64,000 bases of DNA from Pleurocapsa sp. FMAR1 (GTDB lineage: Bacteria > Cyanobacteriota > Cyanobacteriia > Cyanobacteriales > Xenococcaceae). Below the pieces are notes generated by a model. That model was not told where the DNA came from and searched no databases. It saw nothing but the letters and a program-made list of their open reading frames with translations. Below, piece by piece: positions 45,589-54,661 of this stretch; the first letter of the stretch is position 1, and each line of letters opens with the position of its first letter. A program made the position numbers and the translations under genes. The stretch lies in the NCBI RefSeq assembly GCF_963665995.1, contig NZ_OY762512.1, forward strand, positions 1,736,001-1,800,000, read 5' to 3'.

Positions 45589-45945
45589 CTAAACTTTAAG
45601 TTCATCTGGCAAAGTAAAGTTACCATCAATATTACAGGGAAAAGCGATCGCGTTACTAACCGCTTTAGTTGGCAATACACTATAAAGGTGAGGATATAGT
45701 TCTACACCCCCCTCTAAATTTTCCTCAACCAGACTGTTGTTTATTTTAGAGGATTCAATAACTAATATTACAAGACCACTTTGTCCTTTGAAAAATCGAT
45801 GCGCTACTGTCAATATTTGATGACAATAAGAACAGTGAATAAATCCTTCTGTGTCAAAACCTTGTGCTTTGTATTCTTCTTGAGATTGAGCAGCATTCCA
45901 CTCAGCAAAAGAGGTTATATGATAAACAAACTTATTTTTATTCAA
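45589..45945 (-). CDS. DUF952 protein
   Basis: A 118-residue protein with the DUF952 pattern: VYHITSFAEWNAAQSQEEYKAQGFDTEGFIHCSYCHQIL and the later GGVELYPHLYSVLPTKAV. The fold is a small ADP-ribosyltransferase-like or cyclic-nucleotide-binding-like domain; no function is established. Soluble. It sits between the YjbQ and NUDIX genes on the minus strand, gaps of 35 and 45 or more bases. Confidence 0.82.
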   Translation of the reverse strand: MNKNKFVYHITSFAEWNAAQSQEEYKAQGFDTEGFIHCSYCHQILTVAHRFFKGQSGLVILVIESSKINNSLVEENLEGGVELYPHLYSVLPTKAVSNAIAFPCNIDGNFTLPDELKV

Positions 45946-45980
45946 AACGATAATTGATTAGTAATCACTAATTACTAAGT

Positions 45981-46415
45981 TTAATGTTCATCTCCGCTAA
46001 CATGAACAATTACTTCTCTTTGATTGCCTCGTTGACGGTGTTCCCACAGATAAATACCCTGCCAAGTTCCTAAAACTAATCGCTCTCCAGAAATAGGAAT
46101 ATGTTCTGAAGTATGGGTTAAGGCAGAGCGAATATGAGCAGGCATATCATCCATTCCTTCGGCACTATGAATATATCGTGTAGCGTCTTCAGGGACTAAT
46201 TGAGCAAAGAAATTTTCTAAATCAACTAGAACATCAGGATCGGCATTTTCTTGAATCAACAAAGATGCAGAAGTATGGCGCACAAATATAGTACACAAGC
46301 CTGTAGCAACGCCAGATTTTTCTACTGCTTGTTCGACTTGACGAGTAATTTTATGGAGTGATTTTCCTGTAGTTTTGATTTTTAAGGCTGTTTGATGTTG
46401 TTTCATTTCTACCAC
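45981..46415 (-). CDS. YjbQ/UPF0047 family protein
   Basis: A 144-residue protein of the YjbQ family, annotated as having secondary thiamine-phosphate synthase activity. Signatures: GLCTIFVRHTSASLLIQENADPDV and GTWQGIYLWEHR near the end. The family forms trimers and the conserved His and Glu cluster here (FVRHTSAS, YIHSAEG, LWEHR). The physiological role is not firmly known. It follows the protease-GUN4 gene by 9 bases, which implies co-transcription. Confidence 0.9.
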   Translation of the reverse strand: MVEMKQHQTALKIKTTGKSLHKITRQVEQAVEKSGVATGLCTIFVRHTSASLLIQENADPDVLVDLENFFAQLVPEDATRYIHSAEGMDDMPAHIRSALTHTSEHIPISGERLVLGTWQGIYLWEHRQRGNQREVIVHVSGDEH

Positions 46416-46424
46416 TGCTAATTG

Positions 46425-48113
46425 TTAAAGAGATTTAGGAGCTTTATTAATATTAGGTTGATTGTTAGAAGTATTGCTAGAGTCATTCTCAGGAGACTTT
46501 TTAGGGTTATCTCTTTCTGCTTCTGCCTTTAACTCTTCAACGCTAGGATTGAAGTTGCAGCTAGCAAATAATTGCTTGATTACATTTTGTTCTTCATCTG
46601 GTAGAGCAAACCACCAAGGCAGTTGACCTTGAGGTGCTTTTGAAGGATCAAAATTAAGCTCATCGTATAGTAAATAGCCACTACCGCTGATTACATTACC
46701 TTTTTTCCAGCCCACTTTTGTAGCAAACTTGCGCCAGGTTTCAGTGGAATAATCGCCTTTTTGATTGACGCTTTGCCAAATCTTCTGCTGGGAACTAAAG
46801 CCAAATTTATGGTCGCTGTATTTTTCCCAGAGGTTGTCTATGGTTCTAATATCGGGACAAGAAAACTGAGCAATGGTTTTTAATTCAATAAAAACGTGTT
46901 TATTTTCCTGTTTAGCGGTTTTAATAATTTGCTCTACAAGTTGATAGGTATGTATATCTGCTTCTGACCATTTTTTTTCCTTTAGTAAATCTCGCAGCTT
47001 AGTATAGTCAATGCCAGTCTTGGGAGAGACTAAAGAAAGTGAGGTAGTAGGCGTATTTGTAGCTTCTGATGCTGCTGGAGCAGGTTGATAATTTGTGGCT
47101 TGCGTTGATTCATTCTCTGCTTTTGATAATTGTGGCTCAGGTTTGGCCGATTCTTCTGGTTGTTTTGGCTGTTTCTCTACTTCTGGAGTTTTAGCTGGAG
47201 ACTCGTTAGTAGCTTCTGGTTGTTCTGGAGTTTTAGGGGTAGGGGTGTTGGCTCGATCTGGGGTAAAAGTAGGAACAGAAGAAATTTCTCCAGAATTAGC
47301 TTGAGTTTCTGACTGGTTATTAGCTAGCTCAGGGGTTTTAGACTCTGACTGGCTGGCTGTATTATTGACGGGAGGAGTTGATGGCGTTGGATTATTTAAT
47401 TTGGCGATCGCAGTTTTATAGCTATTAATCGGAATGCCATAGTTAGAAGTGCCTCCAGATATGGCATTTATATTTGCCTCTCCATGAACTCCAATCATAT
47501 ACCCTTCTTGATTATAAACAGGACCTCCACTCATCCCAGGAAAGGCTTCACCACTATAAATTAAAGAATAGCCATTATCAGTCGATTTTGGTAATATGCC
47601 CACCAAACTAGCTGTAAAGAAACGATAGTAACGATTGTCTTCTGTGCGTAATTCTCCAGGATAGCCAGCAAAATAAATACTTTGTCCTTCGTTTAGGTTT
47701 GATGAATCACCAGTTTCAGCTATCTGATAGTTTTCATCGCTCTTAAACTTTAATATGGCTAAATCTAACCCTGGTAATTGCTTAATCGAGGCTGGATCTA
47801 CCTGATGTTCCCTACCGTCTATAGTTTTAACAACATAATCTCCAGAGTTTTTCATCACGTGCCAGTTGGTCAGCACGGTGTAAACTTTGTTTGAATAGTC
47901 AACGATTGCACCAGAGCCAGTATTAGCTCCGTCTATACGTACAGTAACTTGTTTAGCACGCAGGTTAACTTCTTCTGGAGAAAGAACTTGAGCTATTTGA
48001 GTAATAGCAGCCTGGGTAATTTGTGGCTGTAGCTCAACCAAAAAGGGAGCTATAGCCACACTAAAGCCCAGTATTCCCAACAATAGTTGGGTCATCTTTC
48101 CAGAGAATTTCAT
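46425..48113 (-). CDS. Trypsin-like protease fused to GUN4 domain
   Basis: A 562-residue two-domain protein. An N-terminal signal peptide or anchor (about residues 8-27) is followed by a trypsin-like domain with triad His85 (LTNWHVM), Asp117 (LDLAIL) and Ser195 (PGMSGGPVY). A linker of about 125 residues (235-360) rich in Pro, Thr, Glu and Ser follows. The C-terminal GUN4 domain (about 367-545) includes LLKEKKWSEADIHTYQLV, FSCPDIRTIDNLWEKYS and GHLPWWFALPDEE-like GQLPWWFALP. GUN4 binds porphyrin intermediates. The signal implies export, unlike cytoplasmic GUN4. First gene of a five-gene cluster. Confidence 0.88.
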   Translation of the reverse strand: MKFSGKMTQLLLGILGFSVAIAPFLVELQPQITQAAITQIAQVLSPEEVNLRAKQVTVRIDGANTGSGAIVDYSNKVYTVLTNWHVMKNSGDYVVKTIDGREHQVDPASIKQLPGLDLAILKFKSDENYQIAETGDSSNLNEGQSIYFAGYPGELRTEDNRYYRFFTASLVGILPKSTDNGYSLIYSGEAFPGMSGGPVYNQEGYMIGVHGEANINAISGGTSNYGIPINSYKTAIAKLNNPTPSTPPVNNTASQSESKTPELANNQSETQANSGEISSVPTFTPDRANTPTPKTPEQPEATNESPAKTPEVEKQPKQPEESAKPEPQLSKAENESTQATNYQPAPAASEATNTPTTSLSLVSPKTGIDYTKLRDLLKEKKWSEADIHTYQLVEQIIKTAKQENKHVFIELKTIAQFSCPDIRTIDNLWEKYSDHKFGFSSQQKIWQSVNQKGDYSTETWRKFATKVGWKKGNVISGSGYLLYDELNFDPSKAPQGQLPWWFALPDEEQNVIKQLFASCNFNPSVEELKAEAERDNPKKSPENDSSNTSNNQPNINKAPKSL

Positions 48114-48316
48114 TTACTTATCTCCAATAGGTTTAAATAATAATATTTATGGATATTGACGTTGAAATCTAAAAATGTTCCTCTCCTAACTGTCCAAACT
48201 AACCAAGCACAATCGCCTTAAAATTGGTGGGCAAAAAATTATTTGATTGAATACTACTATCCAATTTCAGGAATTTGCCCAGCCTACAAAACTGTTACTA
48301 TTGTAAACTTCAACCT

Positions 48317-49588
48317 TCACAAGACGGGAGCAAAAACAGTTAAACTTTGGGGCAAACATTCAATTTCTAGAGGCGTATTGCCAATAATTTCGCCATCTAA
48401 AACAACTTTCTGAATTGGGTTGGCAGAGATTTTTACTTTACGCGATCGCAAATGAACTATATTATCTAATTCTGCACTAGTTCTAATCAAAGCTGCACCA
48501 AGCATACTTAACATAGTGGTCACAGCCTGGATTTTATTGTCCACCGTGGCAATAGTAATATCTAATAAGCCATCATCCATCACCACTTCGCCAATTCCTT
48601 GAGCCAATACTGAGGTGGGAGGCGCAGCGTTAGCAATGGTAATTGCTCCGGCTTGAAAAGTTCTCATTTCCCCTTCAATTTCAATTTCGGCATCAAATAG
48701 CTGCTGTTCGTTTAGCTGCTGCCAACCTGCCATAATATATGCTAACGAACCCCAACGATTTTTTGCTTCGCGATCGGCTTTTTCAATGGTTTCGGCTTCG
48801 TAGCCAATGCCTGCTAATAAAATCAAGGGTAAGTTATTACACCTTGCTGCATCAATTACTCTAGTTTTTCCTGCCAAGATTATTTCGCAGGCTCGTCGTA
48901 GCTGATTAATTTGTTGAGTGATGCCTAACGCCATACCAAAAGCATTTGCCGTGCCTCTGGGGATAACACCTAAAGGAACATCTGTGCCAATCATCGCTCC
49001 CGCTACCGCAGAAACCGTACCGTCACCACCAGAGGCAATAATTAAATCTGCATCTTGAGAGATCGCCTGAATTGCTAATTCTTGCGGACTGATATCGAGG
49101 CTGGTTAAATGAACCTCCAGGTGTAAATGAGGATCTAACATTTGTTTAATAAAGTTAAGATCCTGCTCGCCGTTGCCTCCACCAGATACAGGATTAAAAA
49201 TTAAATGAGCGACCAAACTCTGAGCAAAGCTGGTGGCGATCGCTTCTGCCGTACCTAAATTAGTCGCTAGAGGAACTAAGTGAACGTTACAAATTCGCAG
49301 TAGTGTCTGAATATCTGGCTCATGGGGTTGAGCATTTAAGGGGTCAATCAAAAAAATAACCGCGATTATTTCCCCTGCAACAACCTTGGCGGCAATTTGA
49401 GCATCTCCCCCCACCGATCCTGATGCCATCCGTTCTATTATTAGATTGGTAGCGTCTTCAATACGTTTACCCGTAGTTTCTGTGGCGATAAGATGATAGC
49501 GAGCTAACAAGGGTTGATGACGAATGGCAAATTTTACTATATCGTCTTTTTTATGATCATGGGCAATTAAAGCGATCGTTCTAGCCAT
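48317..49588 (-). CDS. Methylglyoxal synthase-like domain fused to lipid kinase (DAGK) domain
   Basis: A 423-residue fusion. Residues 1-128 match methylglyoxal synthase: MARTIALIAHDHKKDDI, the ETTGKR loop, GSVGGDAQ with Asp62, and IDPLNAQPHEPDIQTLLR with His89 and Asp92, all corresponding to catalytic residues. Residues 130-423 match the diacylglycerol kinase/YegS-like family: LIFNPVSGGGNGEQD, IIASGGDGTVSAVAG and GVIPRGTANAFGMAL. The first half would convert dihydroxyacetone phosphate to methylglyoxal; the second would phosphorylate a lipid. Function of the fusion is unknown. Confidence 0.9.
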   Translation of the reverse strand: MARTIALIAHDHKKDDIVKFAIRHQPLLARYHLIATETTGKRIEDATNLIIERMASGSVGGDAQIAAKVVAGEIIAVIFLIDPLNAQPHEPDIQTLLRICNVHLVPLATNLGTAEAIATSFAQSLVAHLIFNPVSGGGNGEQDLNFIKQMLDPHLHLEVHLTSLDISPQELAIQAISQDADLIIASGGDGTVSAVAGAMIGTDVPLGVIPRGTANAFGMALGITQQINQLRRACEIILAGKTRVIDAARCNNLPLILLAGIGYEAETIEKADREAKNRWGSLAYIMAGWQQLNEQQLFDAEIEIEGEMRTFQAGAITIANAAPPTSVLAQGIGEVVMDDGLLDITIATVDNKIQAVTTMLSMLGAALIRTSAELDNIVHLRSRKVKISANPIQKVVLDGEIIGNTPLEIECLPQSLTVFAPVL

Positions 49589-49799
49589 AAGTGATTGTCA
49601 ACAGCAAAGAAAAAATGAAAATGGTTCGGTTGTGTTCGGTTTTAGGGATTAAAACTAGCTTAATCCTGGCTTAATAGATGCGTTAAAATCATTTTACTAA
49701 CCTTGGCATAGAAGCATAAATAAAGTTTATTAGTTGTTTTTTCACCAATTTGCCCTGGGAGATAACAATATTAAGAAGTAAATTAACTTAAAAAATACT

Positions 49800-50492
49800 A
49801 TGGATTCACCAATTCAGGCAGTACAAGCACCCTACAGAGGAGGCGGTGGTAGTATGTATCGCACTCCACCCCCAGATTTACCTTCTCTACTACTAAAAGA
49901 ACGTATCGTTTATTTGGGACTTCCTTTAGTATCTCCTGACGAATATAAAGATCAGATTGGCATTGACGTTACAGAGTTGATTGTGGCTCAGTTGCTCTAT
50001 CTGCAATTTGATGATCCTGAAAAGCCAATCACCATGTATATTAATTCTACTGGTACATCTTGGTACGGTGGAGATTCAATTGGCTTTGAAACCGAAGCTT
50101 TTGCGATTTGCGACACTATTTCCTACATCAAGCCTCCAGTACATACTATTTGTATTGGTCAAGCAATGGGGACAGCAGCCATGATCCTCTCTTCAGGAGC
50201 AAAAGGCTATCGCGCTAGTTTGCCAAATGGTACGATTATCCTCCATCAAGCTCGTCAAGGTGCTCAGGGTCAAGCCTCAGACATTCAAATCCGTGCTAAG
50301 GAAGTATTAGAAAATAAACGTGCTGTACTAGAAATTTTTAGTCAAAATACTGGTCAGCCAGTCGAAAAACTAGAGAAAGATACAGACAGGATGCTGTATA
50401 TGACTCCTCAAGATGCGAAAGAGTATGGGTTAATTGACAAAGTTCTAGAAAGTGCAAGCGATCTACCTACTCCTGTTTCTACTCTGACTTAA
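49800..50492 (+). CDS. clpR: ClpR, inactive Clp protease subunit
   Basis: A 230-residue ClpP paralog that lacks the catalytic serine. Where ClpP has GLAASMGAF, this reads GQAMGTAAMIL, so the Ser is replaced by Gly. His in the ILHQARQG segment is retained. The N-terminal extension (MDSPIQAVQAPYRGGGGSMYRTPPPD) is typical of cyanobacterial ClpR. ClpR assembles with ClpP3 into a mixed ring working with ClpC in protein turnover. It precedes clpP3 by 35 bases on the same strand, one operon. Confidence 0.93.
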   Translation: MDSPIQAVQAPYRGGGGSMYRTPPPDLPSLLLKERIVYLGLPLVSPDEYKDQIGIDVTELIVAQLLYLQFDDPEKPITMYINSTGTSWYGGDSIGFETEAFAICDTISYIKPPVHTICIGQAMGTAAMILSSGAKGYRASLPNGTIILHQARQGAQGQASDIQIRAKEVLENKRAVLEIFSQNTGQPVEKLEKDTDRMLYMTPQDAKEYGLIDKVLESASDLPTPVSTLT

Positions 50493-50527
50493 AACAAACG
50501 TAATAAATAACTAAGGTAAAGAATCTT

Positions 50528-51127
50528 ATGCCTATTGGTGTTCCTAAAGTTCCCTATCAAATGCCTGGTCAGCAATATAGCGACTGGATTGGCATTTACG
50601 ATCGCCTCTATCGCGAGCGTATTATCTTCCTCGGCAGAGGCGTTAACGATGCTTTGGCAAATCAAATAATTGCCATTATGCTTTACCTCGATTCTGATGA
50701 TCCTGGTAAGCCAATTTACTTATATATCAATTCTCCTGGTGGTTCGGTAACTGCTGGACTGGCGATTTATGACACCATGCGTCATATTAAATCGGAAGTT
50801 GTAACTATCTGCGTTGGCTTGGCTGCTTCTATGGGTGCATTTTTGCTCTGTGGCGGTACAAAAGGTAAGCGTTTGGCATTGCCCCATGCGCGGATTATGA
50901 TTCACCAACCTTTAGGGGGTGTTCAAGGACGCAGACAGGCAACAGATATTGACATTGAAGCAAGAGAAATCCTGCGTATTCGCGATCAGCTAAACCAAAT
51001 GATGGCTGACAATACAGGGCAGTCTATCGAGAAGATTAAGAAAGATACCGATCGCGACTACTTTATGTCTGCTTACGAAGCGTTGGAGTATGGTCTGATC
51101 GATCGGGTAATTGAAGAAAAAGAATAG
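50528..51127 (+). CDS. clpP3: ATP-dependent Clp protease proteolytic subunit, ClpP3 type
   Basis: Serine protease subunit of 199 residues. The catalytic Ser is in [14 protein letters not shown], the His is in IMIHQPLGG, and the conserved [22 protein letters not shown] (Asp) is near the end. It forms a heteromeric core with ClpR in cyanobacteria. The [17 protein letters not shown]-terminus is typical. The last 210 bases of this gene are repeated almost exactly at 55625-55834, beyond the haloperoxidase/RTX block. A terminator follows at 51169. Confidence 0.94.
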   Translation: MPIGVPKVPYQMPGQQYSDWIGIYDRLYRERIIFLGRGVNDALANQIIAIMLYLDSDDPGKPIYLYINSPGGSVTAGLAIYDTMRHIKSEVVTICVGLAASMGAFLLCGGTKGKRLALPHARIMIHQPLGGVQGRRQATDIDIEAREILRIRDQLNQMMADNTGQSIEKIKKDTDRDYFMSAYEALEYGLIDRVIEEKE

Positions 51128-51168
51128 TTTAAATTGTTGGCAAACATTAGCCACTACGTTAATCATAA

Positions 51169-51204
51169 AACTGGCAAATTATAATAACCTGCCAGTTTTT
51201 TTGT
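51169..51204 (+). terminator. Rho-independent terminator of clpR-clpP3
   Basis: Arms AACTGGCA (51169-51176) and TGCCAGTT (51190-51197) with a 13-base loop, followed by a T-run (51196-51202). It lies about 40 bases after clpP3 and, on the minus strand, is just downstream of the haloperoxidase stop, so it may serve both converging genes. A weaker copy occurs at 55877-55908. Confidence 0.75.
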
Positions 51205-51221
51205 GATTTTCCTAAGATGTG

Positions 51222-53054
51222 CTAGACGAAAAGATCCGCCTCGTTCAAGATATAGTTAGCTACGTCTAAACCTGTAGCAACGCCATCTACGTTAGATATC
51301 TCTACGTGAACCCCCCCAAATTCTCGGCTATCAGCGTTTTCTCTGGCAGCTACTTCAAAGCTACTCATACTACCCAAGCTGGTAAACTCGCGAGAAACAC
51401 CAGGTAATTCCTGAGTAGGAATTTCAAAACTCACGTCTTCGCCAAAAAAGTCTTCCAAAACACCTGCTGCTGCACCGCCAAAAGCGGAGTGTCCAGATAT
51501 ATAGTCAGGAAAGTTGGGAGTACGAATCAAAGGTTCCCAATCTGGATCGGCGGTAGTATTTGGATTGTTGTCATCGTCTGCATTGCGGATTGCTGTGACT
51601 GGACGCAACTGCTCGTAGGCGTATTTACCATCCCAAGTTACTATTCCAGCATCAGCCATCGCTACGTTTAATTCAGCAAACAAAAGGGCATTATCTTCTA
51701 AAGAGTTACCTTGGTCTAGAGCTACCTCTTGAGCAATTTCATTCCACTGTCCAGGTGGTCTAAAAGTTTCTGGGCGATCGTATGACCAAAATTGGGCAAT
51801 TTCTGTTTGTTCGTCAGTACGTATAACATCGGTTGCTTCGGTATCTACTAATCCACCCAAGCCTTGAACTCGTTCGATATCTCTGGCATAATTGGGACTA
51901 CTAAATGCTGGGGGACCTCCAGGCAGAAAGTCGGCTGTACTATTGATTGCAAAGGGTTCAACTCGACCCCAGTTTGGTAATAAAGCGGTAGTCTCAACCA
52001 GTCCATTTTCATCTAAGTTTCCTGGAAGAGACTGGGTAGGATCGGGTTCTCTTATTTCTTTATAGTCACCTGCTGCTGTTCCTGGTGTATAAGGAACTTG
52101 AGCGAAAGATGCACCATCATTACTACGTTCGGCAAGGATAGCTTTGGCAACTTCTTCACCAAAATCAAAACCAGCGTCTTTAGCAGCAGGATCGTCGCTA
52201 ATTTCTGAAAGAGAAAGATCGTACTGTGCATCAAAGACAGCCTTTTGTTCGGGAAATAGCGCTGTCAATGTGCCATATGCTGCACCAACAGCAGCAGCCT
52301 CTTGGGATGCTCCTTCTGGTACGGAAGGAAGATTTGAAAAAGAACCATTAGGACTGTCACTAAGAGCATTGACTGCTTGATAAATAGCAGTATGCAGAAT
52401 TGCTCCATCTCTTGCAACTACTGGCGGTGCAACTCCTGGTATAGTTGCGGTGGTTGAGTTATCGTTTAATCCTTCGTCTTGTTCTGCTTTGCCTTCAGCC
52501 TGTACGGCATTTAAAAACGTAGAGTTCCAATCGAGAACCACGTCAGTACCATCAGAAGAGATAAACTGAGTAGCTTGATCGCTACTTTCGTCTGATTTAA
52601 CTTCGGCAATTAAATTATACGCTCCTGGCGATACTACGCTGGCGGTACGAAAATCATCAGAAGCAAAGTCAATAGTAAAGGTGTTTTCTTCACCAGAAGC
52701 TAAGTTGACCCCGCTAATAGTGCCAAGTAATTCGTCTGTTCCCCGTAAGGCATCGATCGCTCCGTCGGGGATATTTGGTCTGGGATCGTTTTCTCCTGGT
52801 CTGCTTATCGTATCTTCGTTAGTATTAAGTGCGCGCCTTCGATCTTCTGGATCGGCTTCATTAAAGGCTGCCTGAGTCGAAAAAACTAGATTATCGAGAC
52901 TGCTGTCAGTTGAAGCGTACAGCTTCAGGGTTGCATCTGTTGCATCTTCATCACCTTGATTAGTGACTGTAATTTCTAATTTACCTTGTTCGTCGGGGAA
53001 AACAGTAGGGGTTTCTAGAATATTTCCGAACTTGACTGTCAAATCTTGTGGCAT
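51222..53054 (-). CDS. Vanadium-dependent haloperoxidase-like protein
   Basis: A 610-residue protein without signal peptide. Residues 1-165 resemble a CARDB/Ig-like adhesion-type domain (VKFGNILETPTVFPDEQGKLEITV). Residues 170-605 are a PAP2-type vanadium haloperoxidase domain with the vanadate pocket motifs K477-x6-R484-P (GKYAYEQLRP), FPDYISGHS (S520, G521, H522, with the usual Pro before Ser replaced by Ile), and R577-x5-H583 (SREFGGVH). It would oxidise halide with peroxide, or bind vanadate/phosphate. The C-terminus ends NEADLFV, as does the neighbouring RTX protein (DSLFV), suggesting a common export signal. It lies downstream of the RTX gene. Confidence 0.85.
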   Translation of the reverse strand: MPQDLTVKFGNILETPTVFPDEQGKLEITVTNQGDEDATDATLKLYASTDSSLDNLVFSTQAAFNEADPEDRRRALNTNEDTISRPGENDPRPNIPDGAIDALRGTDELLGTISGVNLASGEENTFTIDFASDDFRTASVVSPGAYNLIAEVKSDESSDQATQFISSDGTDVVLDWNSTFLNAVQAEGKAEQDEGLNDNSTTATIPGVAPPVVARDGAILHTAIYQAVNALSDSPNGSFSNLPSVPEGASQEAAAVGAAYGTLTALFPEQKAVFDAQYDLSLSEISDDPAAKDAGFDFGEEVAKAILAERSNDGASFAQVPYTPGTAAGDYKEIREPDPTQSLPGNLDENGLVETTALLPNWGRVEPFAINSTADFLPGGPPAFSSPNYARDIERVQGLGGLVDTEATDVIRTDEQTEIAQFWSYDRPETFRPPGQWNEIAQEVALDQGNSLEDNALLFAELNVAMADAGIVTWDGKYAYEQLRPVTAIRNADDDNNPNTTADPDWEPLIRTPNFPDYISGHSAFGGAAAGVLEDFFGEDVSFEIPTQELPGVSREFTSLGSMSSFEVAARENADSREFGGVHVEISNVDGVATGLDVANYILNEADLFV

Positions 53055-53100
53055 ATCGTTCTTGCTCCTGTTTATAAAACGTATTCAATCTTGCCAAGAG

Positions 53101-54414
53101 TTAGACAAAAAGAGAATCTTCGATTAATGTTGGGTCTGTATTGGTAAGAGATTCTTCTGATACCGCCTGCTCGATGCTAGCTAAGTTGTCTGCTCCTATT
53201 GTTGCTCGTGCAGTATTAGTGCTGGCAGATGACGAGAATATGTTGTCTAATTGTAAAATCGCAGTTAATTCGCGATCGCCTTCAGCTGCTTCATAATAGA
53301 TAGCCAAACCATCAGGTAAATTGCCTGAAGTGAAACCAATAGAATAGTTATCCCTCAAACCAGCTATATCTAAATTATCTTGCCCAAATTCAAAGTCGGT
53401 AATTAAAGCGTAGTCTCTTGTTCCCTCATTGCCTGGAATACCATTGTCGTAGAAAACGGCATCTTGACTTGCCAGAACAAAAGTATCGCTACCGCTTCCG
53501 CCTATTAGAGTGTCGATGGTGCTACGACCAAAATCTACATCCGAAGACGCTGTTCCAACACCAATTAAGCGATCGTCGCCAGAACCGCCATCAAGAGCAT
53601 CGCTTCCAACTCCACCAAACAAAGTATCATTACCTCGATCTCCGAACAAACTATCTGCTGCTGGACCCCCTACGATTCGATCAAAGCGATCGCCGTAGAG
53701 TTCGTCGTTGCCCGAACCTCCATACAAAGTATCATTACCTTCTTCACCATAAGCTCGGTCATTTCCCGAACTGCCTTCGAGTACATCGTTTTCCTCCCCG
53801 CCATAGAGATTATCTTTTCCTCCACTTCCTTGGAGGACATCGTTGCCATTTCCTCCATAAAGGTTGTCATTTTGTTGACCACCATCGAGAGAATCATCTC
53901 CTATGCCACCATTTAGAAAATCTTTGCCATTACCTCCAACAAGGGTGTCATTACCAAATGCTCCATCATCGGGATTGACATTAGGATCTGCATCTCCGAA
54001 AAGATTGTCATCGCCAGAACCGCCAATAAGACTATCATTTCCGCCTTTACCAACGATATTATCATCACCAGAACCACCATCAATAGTATCGTTGCCAATA
54101 CTATTAAGACCTGGATCGCCGACAACATAATCGTCGCCTCCTAGAGCAAAGATCAGATCGCCTTGCTCAGTACCGATAATTCCGTCGTTTTCCTCAGTAC
54201 CAGTAATTTGGTTATCGACTTCATCGCCGACTATCAAATTCTCTATTTCTAACTGTATAATGGTTTCTTCAACATCAGCAGAGGTTTCGAGGTTTTCTTG
54301 TCCTGTAAGAAACTCTCCCTCTAATGTATTAATCCCATTAAGTGAATCATTAGATTCTACAATTGTTTCTATTGCAGCATCAGGTTGCAAATTTAATTCG
54401 ATTTTTTCTGCCAT
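53101..54414 (-). CDS. RTX-type calcium-binding repeat protein
   Basis: A 437-residue acidic protein with many glycine-aspartate nonapeptides of the GGxGxDxLx type from about residue 85 to 320 (GGSGDDNLFGD, GGNGNDVLQG and so on), the hallmark of hemolysin-type Ca-binding, secreted RTX proteins. The last 100 residues contain SSDVDFGRSTIDTLIGGSGSDTFVL followed by a non-repeat region as in the peptidase M10 serralysin C-terminal domain, and the end is TLIEDSLFV. There is no N-terminal signal peptide, consistent with type I secretion. Upstream of the haloperoxidase gene on the same strand (gap 46 bases), so they are likely one transcript. Confidence 0.9.
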   Translation of the reverse strand: MAEKIELNLQPDAAIETIVESNDSLNGINTLEGEFLTGQENLETSADVEETIIQLEIENLIVGDEVDNQITGTEENDGIIGTEQGDLIFALGGDDYVVGDPGLNSIGNDTIDGGSGDDNIVGKGGNDSLIGGSGDDNLFGDADPNVNPDDGAFGNDTLVGGNGKDFLNGGIGDDSLDGGQQNDNLYGGNGNDVLQGSGGKDNLYGGEENDVLEGSSGNDRAYGEEGNDTLYGGSGNDELYGDRFDRIVGGPAADSLFGDRGNDTLFGGVGSDALDGGSGDDRLIGVGTASSDVDFGRSTIDTLIGGSGSDTFVLASQDAVFYDNGIPGNEGTRDYALITDFEFGQDNLDIAGLRDNYSIGFTSGNLPDGLAIYYEAAEGDRELTAILQLDNIFSSSASTNTARATIGADNLASIEQAVSEESLTNTDPTLIEDSLFV

Positions 54415-54661
54415 GATAAATATCTCTTAGTAAATTAAGGTTAAATTACAAAAATGTTTTATTTAATTTGAGCAACTATCAAATTTGCCGTTGGTTTCTC
54501 TGGAAAACCAATAGCACATCAGATGGCAGCTAAGTCCTCACCGTGACTAAATTTGCTCTAATTATTTGGTGTAATAAGTCCATTTAAATAGTAAGATTTC
54601 AGCTTCTATAGACTCAATGCTTTTCTGTATGACATACAGTTTTGGATTTTTGCCTCTGTTT

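Noticed and set aside
53418-53978. A 186-codon plus-strand frame rich in His, Arg and Leu opposite the RTX gene
   Set aside because: It is the complement of the repetitive Gly-Asp coding region and mirrors its period; the minus-strand RTX gene explains it.
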